A stretch of DNA of 33,859 bases from Candidatus Rokuibacteriota bacterium (GCA_023249095.1 JAHFDK010000036.1:1-33859), one strand, 5' to 3'. Shown: positions 15,424 to 23,221, numbered from the stretch's first letter. Translations and numbers: made by a program. The notes: generated by a model from the sequence alone, not told the origin.

Positions 15424-17347
15424 AGTCCCACAGCCGTCCAGCGCGCTCGATGACCGCGTCCACGTCCTCCGCGAGCATGTGCCGTTCGGCGACGAGCCGC
15501 GTCGCCGAGTCGCGCACGCGCGCGAGGTAAGCGGCGCGGGAGGCATAACGCTCCTCGATCGACACGCGAGGGTCGCCGCTCGCCTGACGCGCGCCGCGCG
15601 TCAGGGGGAAGGGCAGTGTGGAGCCCAGCATGCTCATGAGATCTCCCGGCACGCCTTGCGCCGGGTGGCGCGTGTTCCAGCCGGTGTAGGTGGCCAGCGG
15701 CGTCAGGAGCTCGACGGGCCGAATCCCCGGGAGGTCGTTGCCGTCGTCGTCGATTGACGGCACGAACGAGACGAACGGCGCGCCGATCTTCGGTGGCAGC
15801 TCGTGCACCGCGCCCCGGTCGAGATCCCGGCCGAAATCGAGCCGCCGCGGCCGCTCGATTCGATCCGGGAAGCGGACACCCGGAATCCGGGTGAAGCGCC
15901 CTCGAGTCGACTCGGCCGGAACGGCCGTGCCGTCGTCGAGCCGGGGCACGGCGCTCGGCGGGGGCTCCACGTCGGCGGTAACCCAGCGGTCGAGGTTCAC
16001 GAGGGTCGCGCGCAGGAGCGGCGCGTAGTCCACGACGTTGAACGTCTGCAGGCCGCGCGAGCCTGTGTTCGGATCGGCGTCGGGCGGCGGCAGCGTGCCG
16101 GGCGTGTGCTGGCTGCCGGCGAAGAGGTACAGGCGCGACTGCGGGTGCGGGGCCACGTCCCGCGTGCCCTCGACATCGGTGTGGACGAGCGAGGCGTCGC
16201 CGCGCCAGTACTCGGCCGCGGTGTTGGTCGTGACGATCTTCGGCAACGTACCGCGCGTCTCGAGGCGGCCCAGCAGCGCGCCGCGCTCGCCGGTCACCGG
16301 GTCGACCTCGGGCGTGTCGGTGAACGGGAACAGACTGCCGACGGAGCAGGTCGCGTTCACCGACGGCTGACCGAAGCGCTGGTTGAACTCTCCGCGGCGC
16401 GCGCCGGCGACGTGCGCGATGGCGCCGTCGAAGACACGGCGCCCGGCCTCGTCCTCGTTCAGGCCGAGATAGAGGAAGTGACGGAGAAAACGGCCGGTCT
16501 GCGACACGCCGAGGACGTACGCACGCTCGAGCTCCCCGGCGCACGGGTTGCCGTCGGCGGTCGAGGCGGCCCGGAGCCAGGCGGCGGCGTCGCGCACAGC
16601 GAGAAGGCCGAGGCCGACGAGGGGCGGATGCTCGGCTCGGTACACGAGCTCGTAAATCTTTCCCGCCTCGAAGCCGCCGTCGAGGCTGACGTGGGACGCA
16701 TCGGCAAACCGCCACGCCGTCCGGGCGATTGCCCCCGCCGGGGCGCCCGCGTTCTCGCGGACGGTCAAGCGCGCGGCCGGATCGTCGAGATCGGCGGTCG
16801 GATGGGCGGTGTGGTAGCGGTCGGCCATCGGCAACGTCTCGACACGGGCGTTCGGCCGCCACTCGCAGGAGACCGGCCCGCTGATCGGCCCGTTTCCGCT
16901 GCGCACCGCCGGCACCGTCAGGGCCATGAGCCCGTCGCGCCGCGGGACGTCGTGTTGCCAACCGCACCACGCGACCGTGTAACCCCAGCGCATGAGAAAG
17001 CCGTTGCCGAAGTCCTCCGGAGTCGCCGGGTCGGGCACTCGCGGCGTGCTGTTGAGCAGTCCAAGCGCGACCTTGCGGCCGCGGTTCGGGACGTCGAGAA
17101 GGAGGCGGCGGTTGCCGCGCGCCGAATCGTAAGGTTTCAGCAGATAAAAATCGGCTTCGCACTCGACCAGTCCCGCGGTGGTCCGCGGCGCCGCGGCGAG
17201 GTCGGTGATGGCCTGGTTCGCCGGGTGCACCGGATCGACGCCGATGCGGAGCACGCCCATGATCTTCTCGTACGCGCCGGCCGCCCCGAACGGACGACCG
17301 TCCAGCACCAGCGAACGCCGCGTGATCCGGAGTGAGGTCACGGCCAT
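15407..17347 (-). CDS. Large alpha/beta-hydrolase-domain protein (PF20091-like)
   Basis: 646 residues from ATG at 17345-17347, with GGGAGGA nine bases upstream; the longer frame is not conserved. The product looks like the poorly characterised alpha/beta hydrolase domain proteins common in soil bacteria: RSLVLDGRPFGAAGAYEKI, LLDVPNRGRKVALGLLNS and VAWCGWQHDVPRRDG are typical. A nucleophile elbow is visible as GVSQTGRFLRHFLY (Ser about 300); FDGAIAHVAGARRGEFNQRF follows. A candidate His lies in AGSQHTPG. No signal peptide is seen, so it is likely cytoplasmic. The substrate is unknown. Confidence 0.8.
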   Translation of the reverse strand: MAVTSLRITRRSLVLDGRPFGAAGAYEKIMGVLRIGVDPVHPANQAITDLAAAPRTTAGLVECEADFYLLKPYDSARGNRRLLLDVPNRGRKVALGLLNSTPRVPDPATPEDFGNGFLMRWGYTVAWCGWQHDVPRRDGLMALTVPAVRSGNGPISGPVSCEWRPNARVETLPMADRYHTAHPTADLDDPAARLTVRENAGAPAGAIARTAWRFADASHVSLDGGFEAGKIYELVYRAEHPPLVGLGLLAVRDAAAWLRAASTADGNPCAGELERAYVLGVSQTGRFLRHFLYLGLNEDEAGRRVFDGAIAHVAGARRGEFNQRFGQPSVNATCSVGSLFPFTDTPEVDPVTGERGALLGRLETRGTLPKIVTTNTAAEYWRGDASLVHTDVEGTRDVAPHPQSRLYLFAGSQHTPGTLPPPDADPNTGSRGLQTFNVVDYAPLLRATLVNLDRWVTADVEPPPSAVPRLDDGTAVPAESTRGRFTRIPGVRFPDRIERPRRLDFGRDLDRGAVHELPPKIGAPFVSFVPSIDDDGNDLPGIRPVELLTPLATYTGWNTRHPAQGVPGDLMSMLGSTLPFPLTRGARQASGDPRVSIEERYASRAAYLARVRDSATRLVAERHMLAEDVDAVIERAGRLWDFIARA

Positions 17348-17372
17348 CGGAGCGATTCCTCCCTCACGCGCC

Positions 17373-18371
17373 TCAGCGCTTCGCCTTGACCGGAGCGACC
17401 ACGACGTCCGTCGGCTTGCCGGCGAGATAGTTCTCGACGTTCTCGATGGCCCGCAACAGGCCATCGCGGATGACTTCGGGCGTCTGCCCGGCGTTGTGCG
17501 GCGAGAGCACCACGCTCGGGAGCGCGACGAGGGGATCGCCCGGCTTGAGCGGTTCGTCGTGGAAGACGTCGAGGCCGGCGCCCGCGATCTTGCTTTGCCC
17601 GAGCGCGTCGAGCAGCGCGCCGCGCTCGACCAGCGCCCCGCGGCCGGTGTTGACGAGGATCGCGGTCGGCTTCATCAGCGAGAACTCGCGGCGCCCGAGA
17701 AAGCCGCGCGTCTCGGGCGCCAGGCGCAGGTGGAGTGTGATGAGGTCCGCCTGGCGGCAGATCTCGTCCTTGGAGGCGGCGCGGGCGCCCAGCGCTACGA
17801 CGGAGGCGGCGTCGCCGCGGGCGCTATAGGCCAGGACGTCCATCCCGAGGGCCTTGGCGAGCGAGATGACGCGGGCGCCGATCTTGCCGGTGCCGAAGAC
17901 GCCGAGTGTCTTGCCGAGCAGCTGGGTCAGAAGATCGCGGGGCCAGGCGCCGCCCCGCACCTCACGGTCGATGCGCGGGATCCTCCGGGCCGTCGCCAGC
18001 ATGAGCGCCAGCGTGTGCTCGGCCACGGCGAAAGCATTGACGCCGGGCGTGTTGCATACCGTGATCCCGTGACGGCCGGCGGCGTCGAGGTCCACGTTGT
18101 CCGTTCCGGTGCCCCAGATCGAGATCATCTCGAGCTTGCGGCACGCCGCCATCACGCCCTCGGTGAACCGCGCGTGGGCACGGATGTTGATCACGACACG
18201 TGCGCCATCGATGCGATGGATGAGCTCGGCCTCATCGTCGGCGCCGGGGGCGGTGAAGACGTGTGTCTCGCCGATCTTCTTGCAGCGTTCGTGCGCGGGC
18301 GTGCCCTGGAACACGGACGGAAAGTCGTCCGGGATGGTTATTGTAACGGGCGCCTTGAGGCCGGTTCGCAC
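17373..18371 (-). CDS. D-2-hydroxyacid dehydrogenase (SerA/hydroxypyruvate reductase-like)
   Basis: 332 residues from a GTG at 18371, five bases after the stop of the aminotransferase gene; the upstream arginine-rich extension of the frame is not family-like. It has the NAD-binding motif GVFGTGKIGARVISLAKALGM, and the catalytic residues Arg (NTGRGALVE), Glu (DVFHDEP) and His (SPHNAGQTPE). Family members reduce 2-keto acids such as hydroxypyruvate, glyoxylate or 3-phosphohydroxypyruvate with NAD(P)H. The coupling to a class V aminotransferase suggests serine/glyoxylate or phosphoserine-type metabolism. Confidence 0.88.
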   Translation of the reverse strand: MRTGLKAPVTITIPDDFPSVFQGTPAHERCKKIGETHVFTAPGADDEAELIHRIDGARVVINIRAHARFTEGVMAACRKLEMISIWGTGTDNVDLDAAGRHGITVCNTPGVNAFAVAEHTLALMLATARRIPRIDREVRGGAWPRDLLTQLLGKTLGVFGTGKIGARVISLAKALGMDVLAYSARGDAASVVALGARAASKDEICRQADLITLHLRLAPETRGFLGRREFSLMKPTAILVNTGRGALVERGALLDALGQSKIAGAGLDVFHDEPLKPGDPLVALPSVVLSPHNAGQTPEVIRDGLLRAIENVENYLAGKPTDVVVAPVKAKR

Positions 18372-18376
18372 CGATA

Positions 18377-19591
18377 TCAGCCGGCGTCGGCGAAGGCTGC
18401 CTGGGCGGCGGCGACGCCGGCGCCGGGCTCGCACTTGTACCCGAGGTCCCGGAGCGCGAGCTCGAGCGCCGACAGGGTCGGCAACACGTAGTGCGGGCTG
18501 GCGGTCATGGCCATCGTGCCGATGCGTAGGGTGCTCGAGCGCATCTTGTCGAGGCCGGTGCCGATCAGGATGCCGTACTGGTCCCGCATCCGGGTGACGA
18601 CGGCGGCCGGATCGATGCTCTTCGGCGTCTTCACGCAGGACACGGTGTTCGACAGGAGCGAGGCGTCAGGGAACATCTCGAGCCCCATCGCGGCGACGCC
18701 TCGCCTCACGGCGTTTCCGGCGACGGCGTGACGGCGGAAGCGGTGCGACAGCCCCTCGTCGAGGATGAGGCGCGCGGCGACGCGCATCGCGCCGGTGAGG
18801 TGCGTCGGGATCGACACTGGTTGTCGCCGCGCCGCGCCGTCGGGCACCTTGCCGCCGCGCGACACGGGCATCCACAGTTCCTTCCAGCGGAGCAGGTCGT
18901 AGACCAGGCTCGACGCCGCGCGCTTGCGTCGCTCCATCGCCGCGAACGCCCGGGGGCTCACCGCGACGAGCGCCATACCGAGCGGCGCCGCCAGACACTT
19001 CTGCGAGCCGGTCATGTTGAGGTCGACGCCCCACTCGTCGGTGCGCACATCGATGCCCGCGAGCGACGACACGGTGTCGAGGAGGTAGAGCGCGCCGACG
19101 GATTTCGCGATGCGACCGACTTCGTCGGCCGGATAGGTCGTTCCAGTGGAGGTTTCGTTGTGGACGAGGGTGATCGCCTTGGGCCGGAGTTGCTCGACCT
19201 CCCGTGCCAGACGTTCCAGATCGAGCCGCGCGCCCCACTCGACCGGAAACTCGGTCCAGGCGGCGCCCACCCGGTTCATGATCTCGCGCATCAGCACGCC
19301 GAACTGGCCCGCGCCGACGACGAGTACCCGGTCACCTGGCTCGATCACCGACAGCGCACCGGCTTCGAGCGCCGTGCGACCCGAGCCGGGCATCAGGATG
19401 ACCTCGTTCTTCGTCTGGAAGACCTCGCGCAACGCGAGCGTCGTGGGCTCGAGAACTTCCTCGTCGAAGCTCCGGTCGTACTGGATCGTGGGCGGCTGAT
19501 TCATGGCTTGGATCACCGGGAACGGCAACTCGGTCGGACCGGGGATCATGAGCACCGGACGCGTGTGGCACTGGGCCCAGTTGATCGTCAC
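18377..19591 (-). CDS. Class V aminotransferase (alanine/serine-glyoxylate aminotransferase-like)
   Basis: 404 residues. PLP-dependent fold type I, class V (PF00266). Landmarks: MIPGPTELPFPVIQAM at the N-terminus, MPGSGRTALEAGALSV, LVHNETSTGT, YLLDTVSSLAGIDVRTDEWG and the PLP-lysine motif TGSQKCLAAPLGMALV. The sequence resembles serine-pyruvate/alanine-glyoxylate aminotransferases, which transfer amino groups between serine or alanine and glyoxylate. With the coupled D-2-hydroxyacid dehydrogenase it could turn serine into hydroxypyruvate and then glycerate; this is inference from the pair. The 194-bp leader contains a hairpin and repeats listed separately. Confidence 0.88.
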   Translation of the reverse strand: MTINWAQCHTRPVLMIPGPTELPFPVIQAMNQPPTIQYDRSFDEEVLEPTTLALREVFQTKNEVILMPGSGRTALEAGALSVIEPGDRVLVVGAGQFGVLMREIMNRVGAAWTEFPVEWGARLDLERLAREVEQLRPKAITLVHNETSTGTTYPADEVGRIAKSVGALYLLDTVSSLAGIDVRTDEWGVDLNMTGSQKCLAAPLGMALVAVSPRAFAAMERRKRAASSLVYDLLRWKELWMPVSRGGKVPDGAARRQPVSIPTHLTGAMRVAARLILDEGLSHRFRRHAVAGNAVRRGVAAMGLEMFPDASLLSNTVSCVKTPKSIDPAAVVTRMRDQYGILIGTGLDKMRSSTLRIGTMAMTASPHYVLPTLSALELALRDLGYKCEPGAGVAAAQAAFADAG

Positions 19592-19626
19592 CAGCGGCTC
19601 CTTTGTAGCGGGTGCCGTGAGGCCGG

Positions 19627-19648
19627 CTCAGGCCGAGGGTGGCCTGAG
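19627..19648. promoter_or_regulatory. Perfect 8-bp inverted repeat upstream of the aminotransferase gene
   Basis: CTCAGGCC and GGCCTGAG form a perfect 8-bp stem with a 6-nt loop, 36 bp upstream of the aminotransferase start. No T-run follows, so it is not a standard terminator; it may be an operator or a leader hairpin. Confidence 0.45.
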
Positions 19649-19650
19649 AC

Positions 19651-19718
19651 AGGCGCGAGCCGGCTCCGACACGCCCGAACATCCGGGATCAGGTGCGAGC
19701 CGGCTCCGACACGCCCGA
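19651..19718. repeat. Two 28-bp direct repeats, each with a 10-bp palindrome
   Basis: The segments 19651-19678 and 19691-19718 agree at 27 of 28 positions and repeat with a 40-bp period. Each contains the perfect palindrome GAGCCGGCTC (19657-19666 and 19697-19706). A related degenerate copy (GAGGCCGGCTC) lies at about 19620-19630. Lying upstream of the aminotransferase gene, they look like tandem operator sites but no regulator can be assigned. Confidence 0.6.
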
Positions 19719-19741
19719 CTATCCCGTCCGATCCACCTTTC

Positions 19742-19759
19742 GCGACGCGACGGCGTCGC
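19742..19759. promoter_or_regulatory. 7-bp hairpin just past the 3' end of the LAB_N gene
   Basis: GCGACGC and GCGTCGC flank a 4-nt loop. It lies about 26 bp downstream of the LAB_N stop on the minus strand and could help end that transcript, but lacks a T-tract. TAGAAT read on the minus strand (19771-19776) may be a -10 for the aminotransferase transcript. Confidence 0.3.
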
Positions 19760-19785
19760 AACACGGCGGCATTCTAGCATGCGCG

Positions 19786-20061
19786 TCACGGTCCGACGCG
19801 CTCGGGGCTGCGGAAGATGAAATAGAGATTGCGCGCGTACACGAAAAGGCCGGCGGCCTGCCCGACGATGAACACAGGGTCCCGCCGATGGAGGGCGTAG
19901 GCCAGGAGCGTCATGCCGCCACCCAGGGAGAAATACCAGAAGGGACGCGGGACCACGCTCTTGCGCTGACGTTCGGAGGCGATCCACTGGACGAAGAATC
20001 GCGCCGAGAAGAGCGCCTGGCCGAGAAATCCGATGCCGAGCCAAAGCTGATCCGTAGTCAT
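19786..20061 (-). CDS. LAB_N (lipid-A-disaccharide synthase N-terminal domain) small membrane protein
   Basis: 91 residues consisting of a single LAB_N domain (PF07578): WLGIGFLGQALFSARFFVQW, then IASERQRKSVVPRPFWYFSL and a second and third hydrophobic segment ending LFVYARNLYFIF. About three membrane helices are expected. In some bacteria this domain is fused to LpxB or found next to sugar transferases of lipid metabolism; on its own its role is unclear. No glycosyltransferase is adjacent here. Confidence 0.88.
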   Translation of the reverse strand: MTTDQLWLGIGFLGQALFSARFFVQWIASERQRKSVVPRPFWYFSLGGGMTLLAYALHRRDPVFIVGQAAGLFVYARNLYFIFRSPERVGP

Positions 20062-20139
20062 CGTCCCATCCTCATGGTCGCGTCCGATGGTTGAGCGGTC
20101 GCGTGTGGGCTGCCGAGCCGGAGCGGTGACGGAGGGAGC

Positions 20140-20493
20140 TTACGAAGCGCGGCTGAACATGGCGCGGAGGACATTGTACGCCCTGCGCACGTCTTCCGGC
20201 CGGCGCCGCCCCGAGACGAGAGCGAAGATCTTCTCGGCTTCCTCCGTCGGCACCGTGCTGCTCTTGTCGCCGACGTCGGTGAGGTCGCGGAGAGGAACCT
20301 CGAGGGCGACCGATACGCGGTAGAGGCTGTCGATGGAGATCGACTTCTCGCCGCGTTCGACCTCGCCGATGAATTTTCCACTGAGCCCGGACCCTTTGCC
20401 GAGTCGCTCCTGGCTGAGCGCGCGCTGCTTGCGAAGGGCACGGAGGCGTTGACCGAGAAATCTTCTGACGTGCTTGACGGCGCGCTCTGTCAC
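20140..20493 (-). CDS. XRE-family helix-turn-helix regulator
   Basis: 117 residues from GTG at 20491-20493, with AAGGAGG 11 nt upstream (a somewhat long spacing). An HTH_3/XRE DNA-binding domain covers residues about 12-70: LGQRLRALRKQRALSQERLG, SGLSGKFIGEVERGEKSISI, DSLYRVSVALEVPLRDL. The remaining 45 residues (EEAEKIFALVSGRRRPEDVR) are helical and may mediate dimerisation or bind a signal. Its targets are not evident; the redox genes just upstream are candidates by position only. Confidence 0.88.
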   Translation of the reverse strand: MTERAVKHVRRFLGQRLRALRKQRALSQERLGKGSGLSGKFIGEVERGEKSISIDSLYRVSVALEVPLRDLTDVGDKSSTVPTEEAEKIFALVSGRRRPEDVRRAYNVLRAMFSRAS

Positions 20494-20602
20494 GGGGTGG
20501 TGATCCTCCTTGTGGTCCCTACGTTAACCACCTTTCCGTGGGTTTCGCAACCGCTCACAGAACCCCGACACCCGCGGCCCGCGACGACGATTCGCGCGCC
20601 GC

Positions 20603-20911
20603 TCATGGTAGATCGACCTCGACGCCGGAGCCGTTCACGCGCACCGGATAGACGGACACCGCGAGGCCCGGCGCGACCCGGCAGGCGCCGCTGGCGAGAT
20701 CAAAGTCGTACCCGTGCCACGGACAAACGACGGTGTCCCCCTCGAGCCAGCCTTCGGCGAGCGGTCCGTCCTCGTGAGGACAGGTCGGGCTGCACGCGAA
20801 GAAGCGGCCGCCGCCCGCGTTGAAGACCGCGACCGTCAGGCCGTCGTGTTCGATCAAGGTGCCCTGACCGACGCCGATGTTTTCGACCTCCGCGATCTTG
20901 ACGAACGCCAT
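20603..20911 (-). CDS. Rieske-type [2Fe-2S] ferredoxin (NirD/biphenyl-dioxygenase ferredoxin-like)
   Basis: 102 residues, a single Rieske domain (PF00355). The two cluster-binding boxes are CPHEDGPL (about residues 44-51) and CPWHGYDFD (about 63-71), giving two Cys and two His ligands. Such small soluble Rieske proteins pass electrons to oxygenases or reductases. Its ATG shares one base with the stop codon of the DsbA-like selenoprotein gene (TGATG), so the two are translationally coupled. No oxygenase subunit is nearby, so the electron partner is unknown. Confidence 0.9.
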   Translation of the reverse strand: MAFVKIAEVENIGVGQGTLIEHDGLTVAVFNAGGGRFFACSPTCPHEDGPLAEGWLEGDTVVCPWHGYDFDLASGACRVAPGLAVSVYPVRVNGSGVEVDLP

Positions 20912-21549
20912 CAGGGACGCGCCCTCAGCGCCTCCTCGACGATCGCCCGGAACTCTTCGAAGCTGGGGGCGCCCACGACCCGCCGGCCGTTGACCAGAAA
21001 CGCTGGTGTGCTGTTGACACCGAGCGCCTGCGCCTGGACGACGTCCCGCTCGACGTCCGCGGCGAACCGTCGTTGGTCGATACAGCGGGCGAACGCGTCG
21101 CGATCAAGACCGAGCTCGGTTGCGTAGAGCAGCAGATCGGCACGCCGAAACGCAGGTTGCCGTTCGAAGAGCCGATCGTGGTACGGCCAGTACTTACCGT
21201 CGGCGCCGGCGCAGCGCGCCGCCTCGTGCGCCGGGCGGGCGAAAGGGTGCATCGCGAGCGGTCGGTCCTTGAAGATGAGTCGGATGCGACCGTCGTACTC
21301 ATGGAGAATCTGGGCCAGCGACCGCTGGACCGTTTTGCAGTGCGGTCACTGATAGTCGGAGAACTCGATGATCGTCACCGGCGCGCCGGGCGGGCCCTTG
21401 ACCATGCTCGGGTGTGCGGTGAGCTCGACCTGCGCGGAGGCGCTCGCCGCGCCGAGCGCGAGCACGACCAGCAGGAGGGGCACCGCGCAAAACAACCTGT
21501 AGTACACTCGCGCCGATCGGCGAGCGTACAAGAAGGACGCGCGCTTCAC
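20911..21549 (-). CDS. DsbA-like thioredoxin-fold selenoprotein with UPHC active site (in-frame TGA = Sec)
   Basis: One frame runs from a signal peptide (CAVPLLLVVLALGAASASA) through GAPVTIIEFSDYQ to TGA (21346-21348), then PHCKTVQRS and on to a normal DsbA-type C-terminus (ADGKYWPYHDRLFERQ, cis-Pro loop NSTPAFLVNGRRVVG). DsbA/DsbG-like proteins have CPHC here; the TGA sits exactly at the first, nucleophilic Cys. A SECIS-like hairpin follows at the right distance. The protein is therefore about 212 residues with Sec near position 68, exported, and likely a thiol:disulfide oxidoreductase or peroxide-linked reductase. The start is uncertain: in-frame ATG 21579, GTG 21549, TTG 21531, GTG 21507, TTG 21495, none with a clear Shine-Dalgarno. 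The alternative, a nonsense mutation, would be an unlikely coincidence. Ordinary gene callers would report only a truncated 113-residue ORF (20911-21252). Confidence 0.85.
21313..21331 (-). promoter_or_regulatory. Bacterial SECIS-like hairpin
   Basis: Read as RNA on the minus strand: GG, bulged U, CCAGC, apical loop GGUC, GCUGG, CC. That is a 7-bp stem with one bulged U and a tetraloop beginning with G. Twenty-two nucleotides separate the UGA from the loop, within the range known for bacterial SECIS elements. The GGUC loop and bulged U are the features SelB recognises in E. coli fdhF mRNA. The element lies inside the coding region, as in all bacterial selenoprotein genes. Confidence 0.75.
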
Positions 21550-21600
21550 GGCTCGAGGATACGACGTGACCGTGCCCATCGCAACGGGCGGGGAGGAATC

Positions 21601-22059
21601 ATGGAAGACCTCGTCGAGCTCGTGTTCGGCACGTTTCCGTCGTGGTCTCATCTGGTGGTCCGGGTCGCGCTGGGCATCGTCTTCTTCGCTCACGGCGCCC
21701 AGAAGACATTCGGCTGGTTCGGCGGGCGGGGACTGTCGGCGACCATCGCCGGGTTCCGGCAGATGGGCATCCCTCCCGCTGCGACGGCCATGGCCGCGGT
21801 CGTCGAGTGCTTCGGCGGTCTCGCGATGCTCGCGGGATTCCTGGCGCGGCCGGCGGCCCTCGGGCTGATCGTGGTGATGCTGGTGGCCGTCTCGAAGGTC
21901 CATGCTAAGCATGGGTTCTTCCTCAACTTCGCGCTGGTGCCGGGCCAGGGACACGGCTACGAGTTCAACCTGGTGTTGATCGCGATGGCGCTGTCCATCC
22001 TGATCGGCGGCGCCGGCCTCCTGTCGATCGATCGGCTCATCGCGCCCCTGGGCGGGTAG
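21601..22059 (+). CDS. DoxX family membrane protein
   Basis: 152 residues, ATG at 21601 with GGGAGGA upstream. Four hydrophobic segments and the family pattern VRVALGIVFFAHGAQKTFGWFGG, IPPAATAMAAVVECFGGLAM, KHGFFLNF identify DoxX (PF07681). DoxX proteins are inner-membrane proteins linked in mycobacteria to a thiol/radical detoxification complex and in archaea to thiosulfate:quinone oxidoreductase. Here it is divergent from the DsbA-like selenoprotein gene with about 50 bp between starts, so shared regulation is plausible. The next gene starts 6 bp downstream. Confidence 0.9.
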   Translation: MEDLVELVFGTFPSWSHLVVRVALGIVFFAHGAQKTFGWFGGRGLSATIAGFRQMGIPPAATAMAAVVECFGGLAMLAGFLARPAALGLIVVMLVAVSKVHAKHGFFLNFALVPGQGHGYEFNLVLIAMALSILIGGAGLLSIDRLIAPLGG

Positions 22060-22065
22060 GGCCCG

Positions 22066-22431
22066 GTGGGCTTCGTAGCGCGCGTGATCGTGAACGCGGT
22101 GATGGTCTATCTCGCCGCCCGCATCGTTCCGGGCATCGCGCTCGGAGACGGGCCGGTCTGGCCCGCGCTCCTGGCGGGCCTCGTCCTGGCGCTCGTCAAC
22201 GCAGTCGTCCGGCCCGTGCTGCAGCTGCTCACGATGCCCTTGACGATCCTGACCCTCGGCCTCTTTGTGTTCGTGCTGAACGCGTTCTGCCTGTGGCTGA
22301 CGTCGGTCATCGTTCCGGGGTTCGTCGTCCACGGCTTCCGGGCGGCGTTCCTCGGCGCGCTGCTGATCTCGGTCGTGAGCTGGGCGCTGACGGTCTTCGT
22401 CAGCGATGGCGGGCGGCTCGGCCGGTTATGA
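22066..22431 (+). CDS. Phage holin family / four-TM membrane protein (PF04020)
   Basis: 121 residues, GTG start six bases after doxX. Four membrane helices and the motifs VNAVMVYLAARIVPGI, LVNAVVRPVLQLLTMPLTIL, TLGLFVFVLNAFCLWLTS and VHGFRAAFLGALLISVVSW match the PF04020 family (annotated as phage holin family 4 or Mycobact_memb). It is a chromosomal membrane protein of unknown role, not evidence of a prophage. Probably cotranscribed with doxX. Confidence 0.88.
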   Translation: MGFVARVIVNAVMVYLAARIVPGIALGDGPVWPALLAGLVLALVNAVVRPVLQLLTMPLTILTLGLFVFVLNAFCLWLTSVIVPGFVVHGFRAAFLGALLISVVSWALTVFVSDGGRLGRL

Positions 22432-22453
22432 AACTGGCGGGCCCTCGAGGCGT

Positions 22454-23221
22454 TCAGGCCGCGCGCCCGCCCTCTTCCGTGAGCGCCGTGATCACGTAGG
22501 TGCCGCTTTTCTCGTCGCGCTCGAGCGTCACGATCTTCTGCTTGGCCGCGTCCTCGAGCAGCTTCGAGAAGGTCGAGAACCCGTAGTAGGACTCGTTGAA
22601 GGCCGGATTCTTCCGGATCATCGTCTGCTTGACCATCGAGCCCCAGAGGGTTTCCTTGTTCTCGCGCTGGAGGGCCTGGATGGCGTCGATGAGCTGGGCC
22701 ATGGCCTCGGCCTTCTTCTCGGGCAGCCCTCGCAGCAGGGTCGTCTTCTTCGTGTCGCGGATGAGGTCCTCGTAGAAGATGAACTCGTCGCAGTTGGCCA
22801 CGAGGAGATCGGAGGAGGACGACTTGACGCCCAGGCCGATGACATAGCGGTCATTTTCGCGGAGCTTGGAGACGAGCGGTGAGAAGTCGGAGTCGCCGGA
22901 CACCAACGCGAAGCTGTCGATGTGCGTCTTTCCGTAGGCCAGGTCGAGGGCGTCGACGACCATCCGGATGTCGGCGGAGTTCTTCCCGCTGTAGCGTGAC
23001 TGCGGGACGTCGATCAGCTCGATCGCCCACTCGTGGAACGGTCGCTTGTACTCGGTGAACCGGTTCCAGTCGGCGTAGGCCCGCCGAACGATGATCTTGC
23101 CCTTCTCCAGCAGCCGCTCGAGAACCAGCTTGATCTCGAAGGCCTTGTACTGCGCCTCTTTCACACCGCGGGCGATGTTCTCGAAGTCGATGAACAGCGC
23201 CAGCTTTCGTTCCCCGTTCAT
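22454..23221 (-). CDS. NYN-domain RNase-like protein with C-terminal OST-HTH/LOTUS domain
   Basis: 255 residues. The N-terminal NYN (PIN-like) nuclease domain (PF01936) spans about residues 5-150 with acidic catalytic positions in ALFIDFENIA, NSADIRMVVDALDLA and ALVSGDSDFSPLVSKLRE. The C-terminal part, about 165-250 (MAQLIDAIQALQRENKETLWGSMVKQ, SYYGFSTFSKLLEDA), fits an OST-HTH/LOTUS RNA-binding fold (PF12872), and the end TYVITAL is typical. The LabA/DUF88 type of protein is thought to bind or cleave RNA; targets are unknown. It stands alone, convergent to the holin-like gene. Confidence 0.9.
   Translation of the reverse strand: MNGERKLALFIDFENIARGVKEAQYKAFEIKLVLERLLEKGKIIVRRAYADWNRFTEYKRPFHEWAIELIDVPQSRYSGKNSADIRMVVDALDLAYGKTHIDSFALVSGDSDFSPLVSKLRENDRYVIGLGVKSSSSDLLVANCDEFIFYEDLIRDTKKTTLLRGLPEKKAEAMAQLIDAIQALQRENKETLWGSMVKQTMIRKNPAFNESYYGFSTFSKLLEDAAKQKIVTLERDEKSGTYVITALTEEGGRAA

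Noticed and set aside
20911..21252. Stand-alone 113-residue DsbA-like protein starting at ATG 21252
   Set aside because: This lacks the CxxC region and signal peptide, and the in-frame upstream sequence completes the domain through the TGA.
22066..22431. Holin-like gene as evidence for a prophage
   Set aside because: PF04020 proteins are chromosomal membrane proteins in many bacteria; no other phage gene is present.
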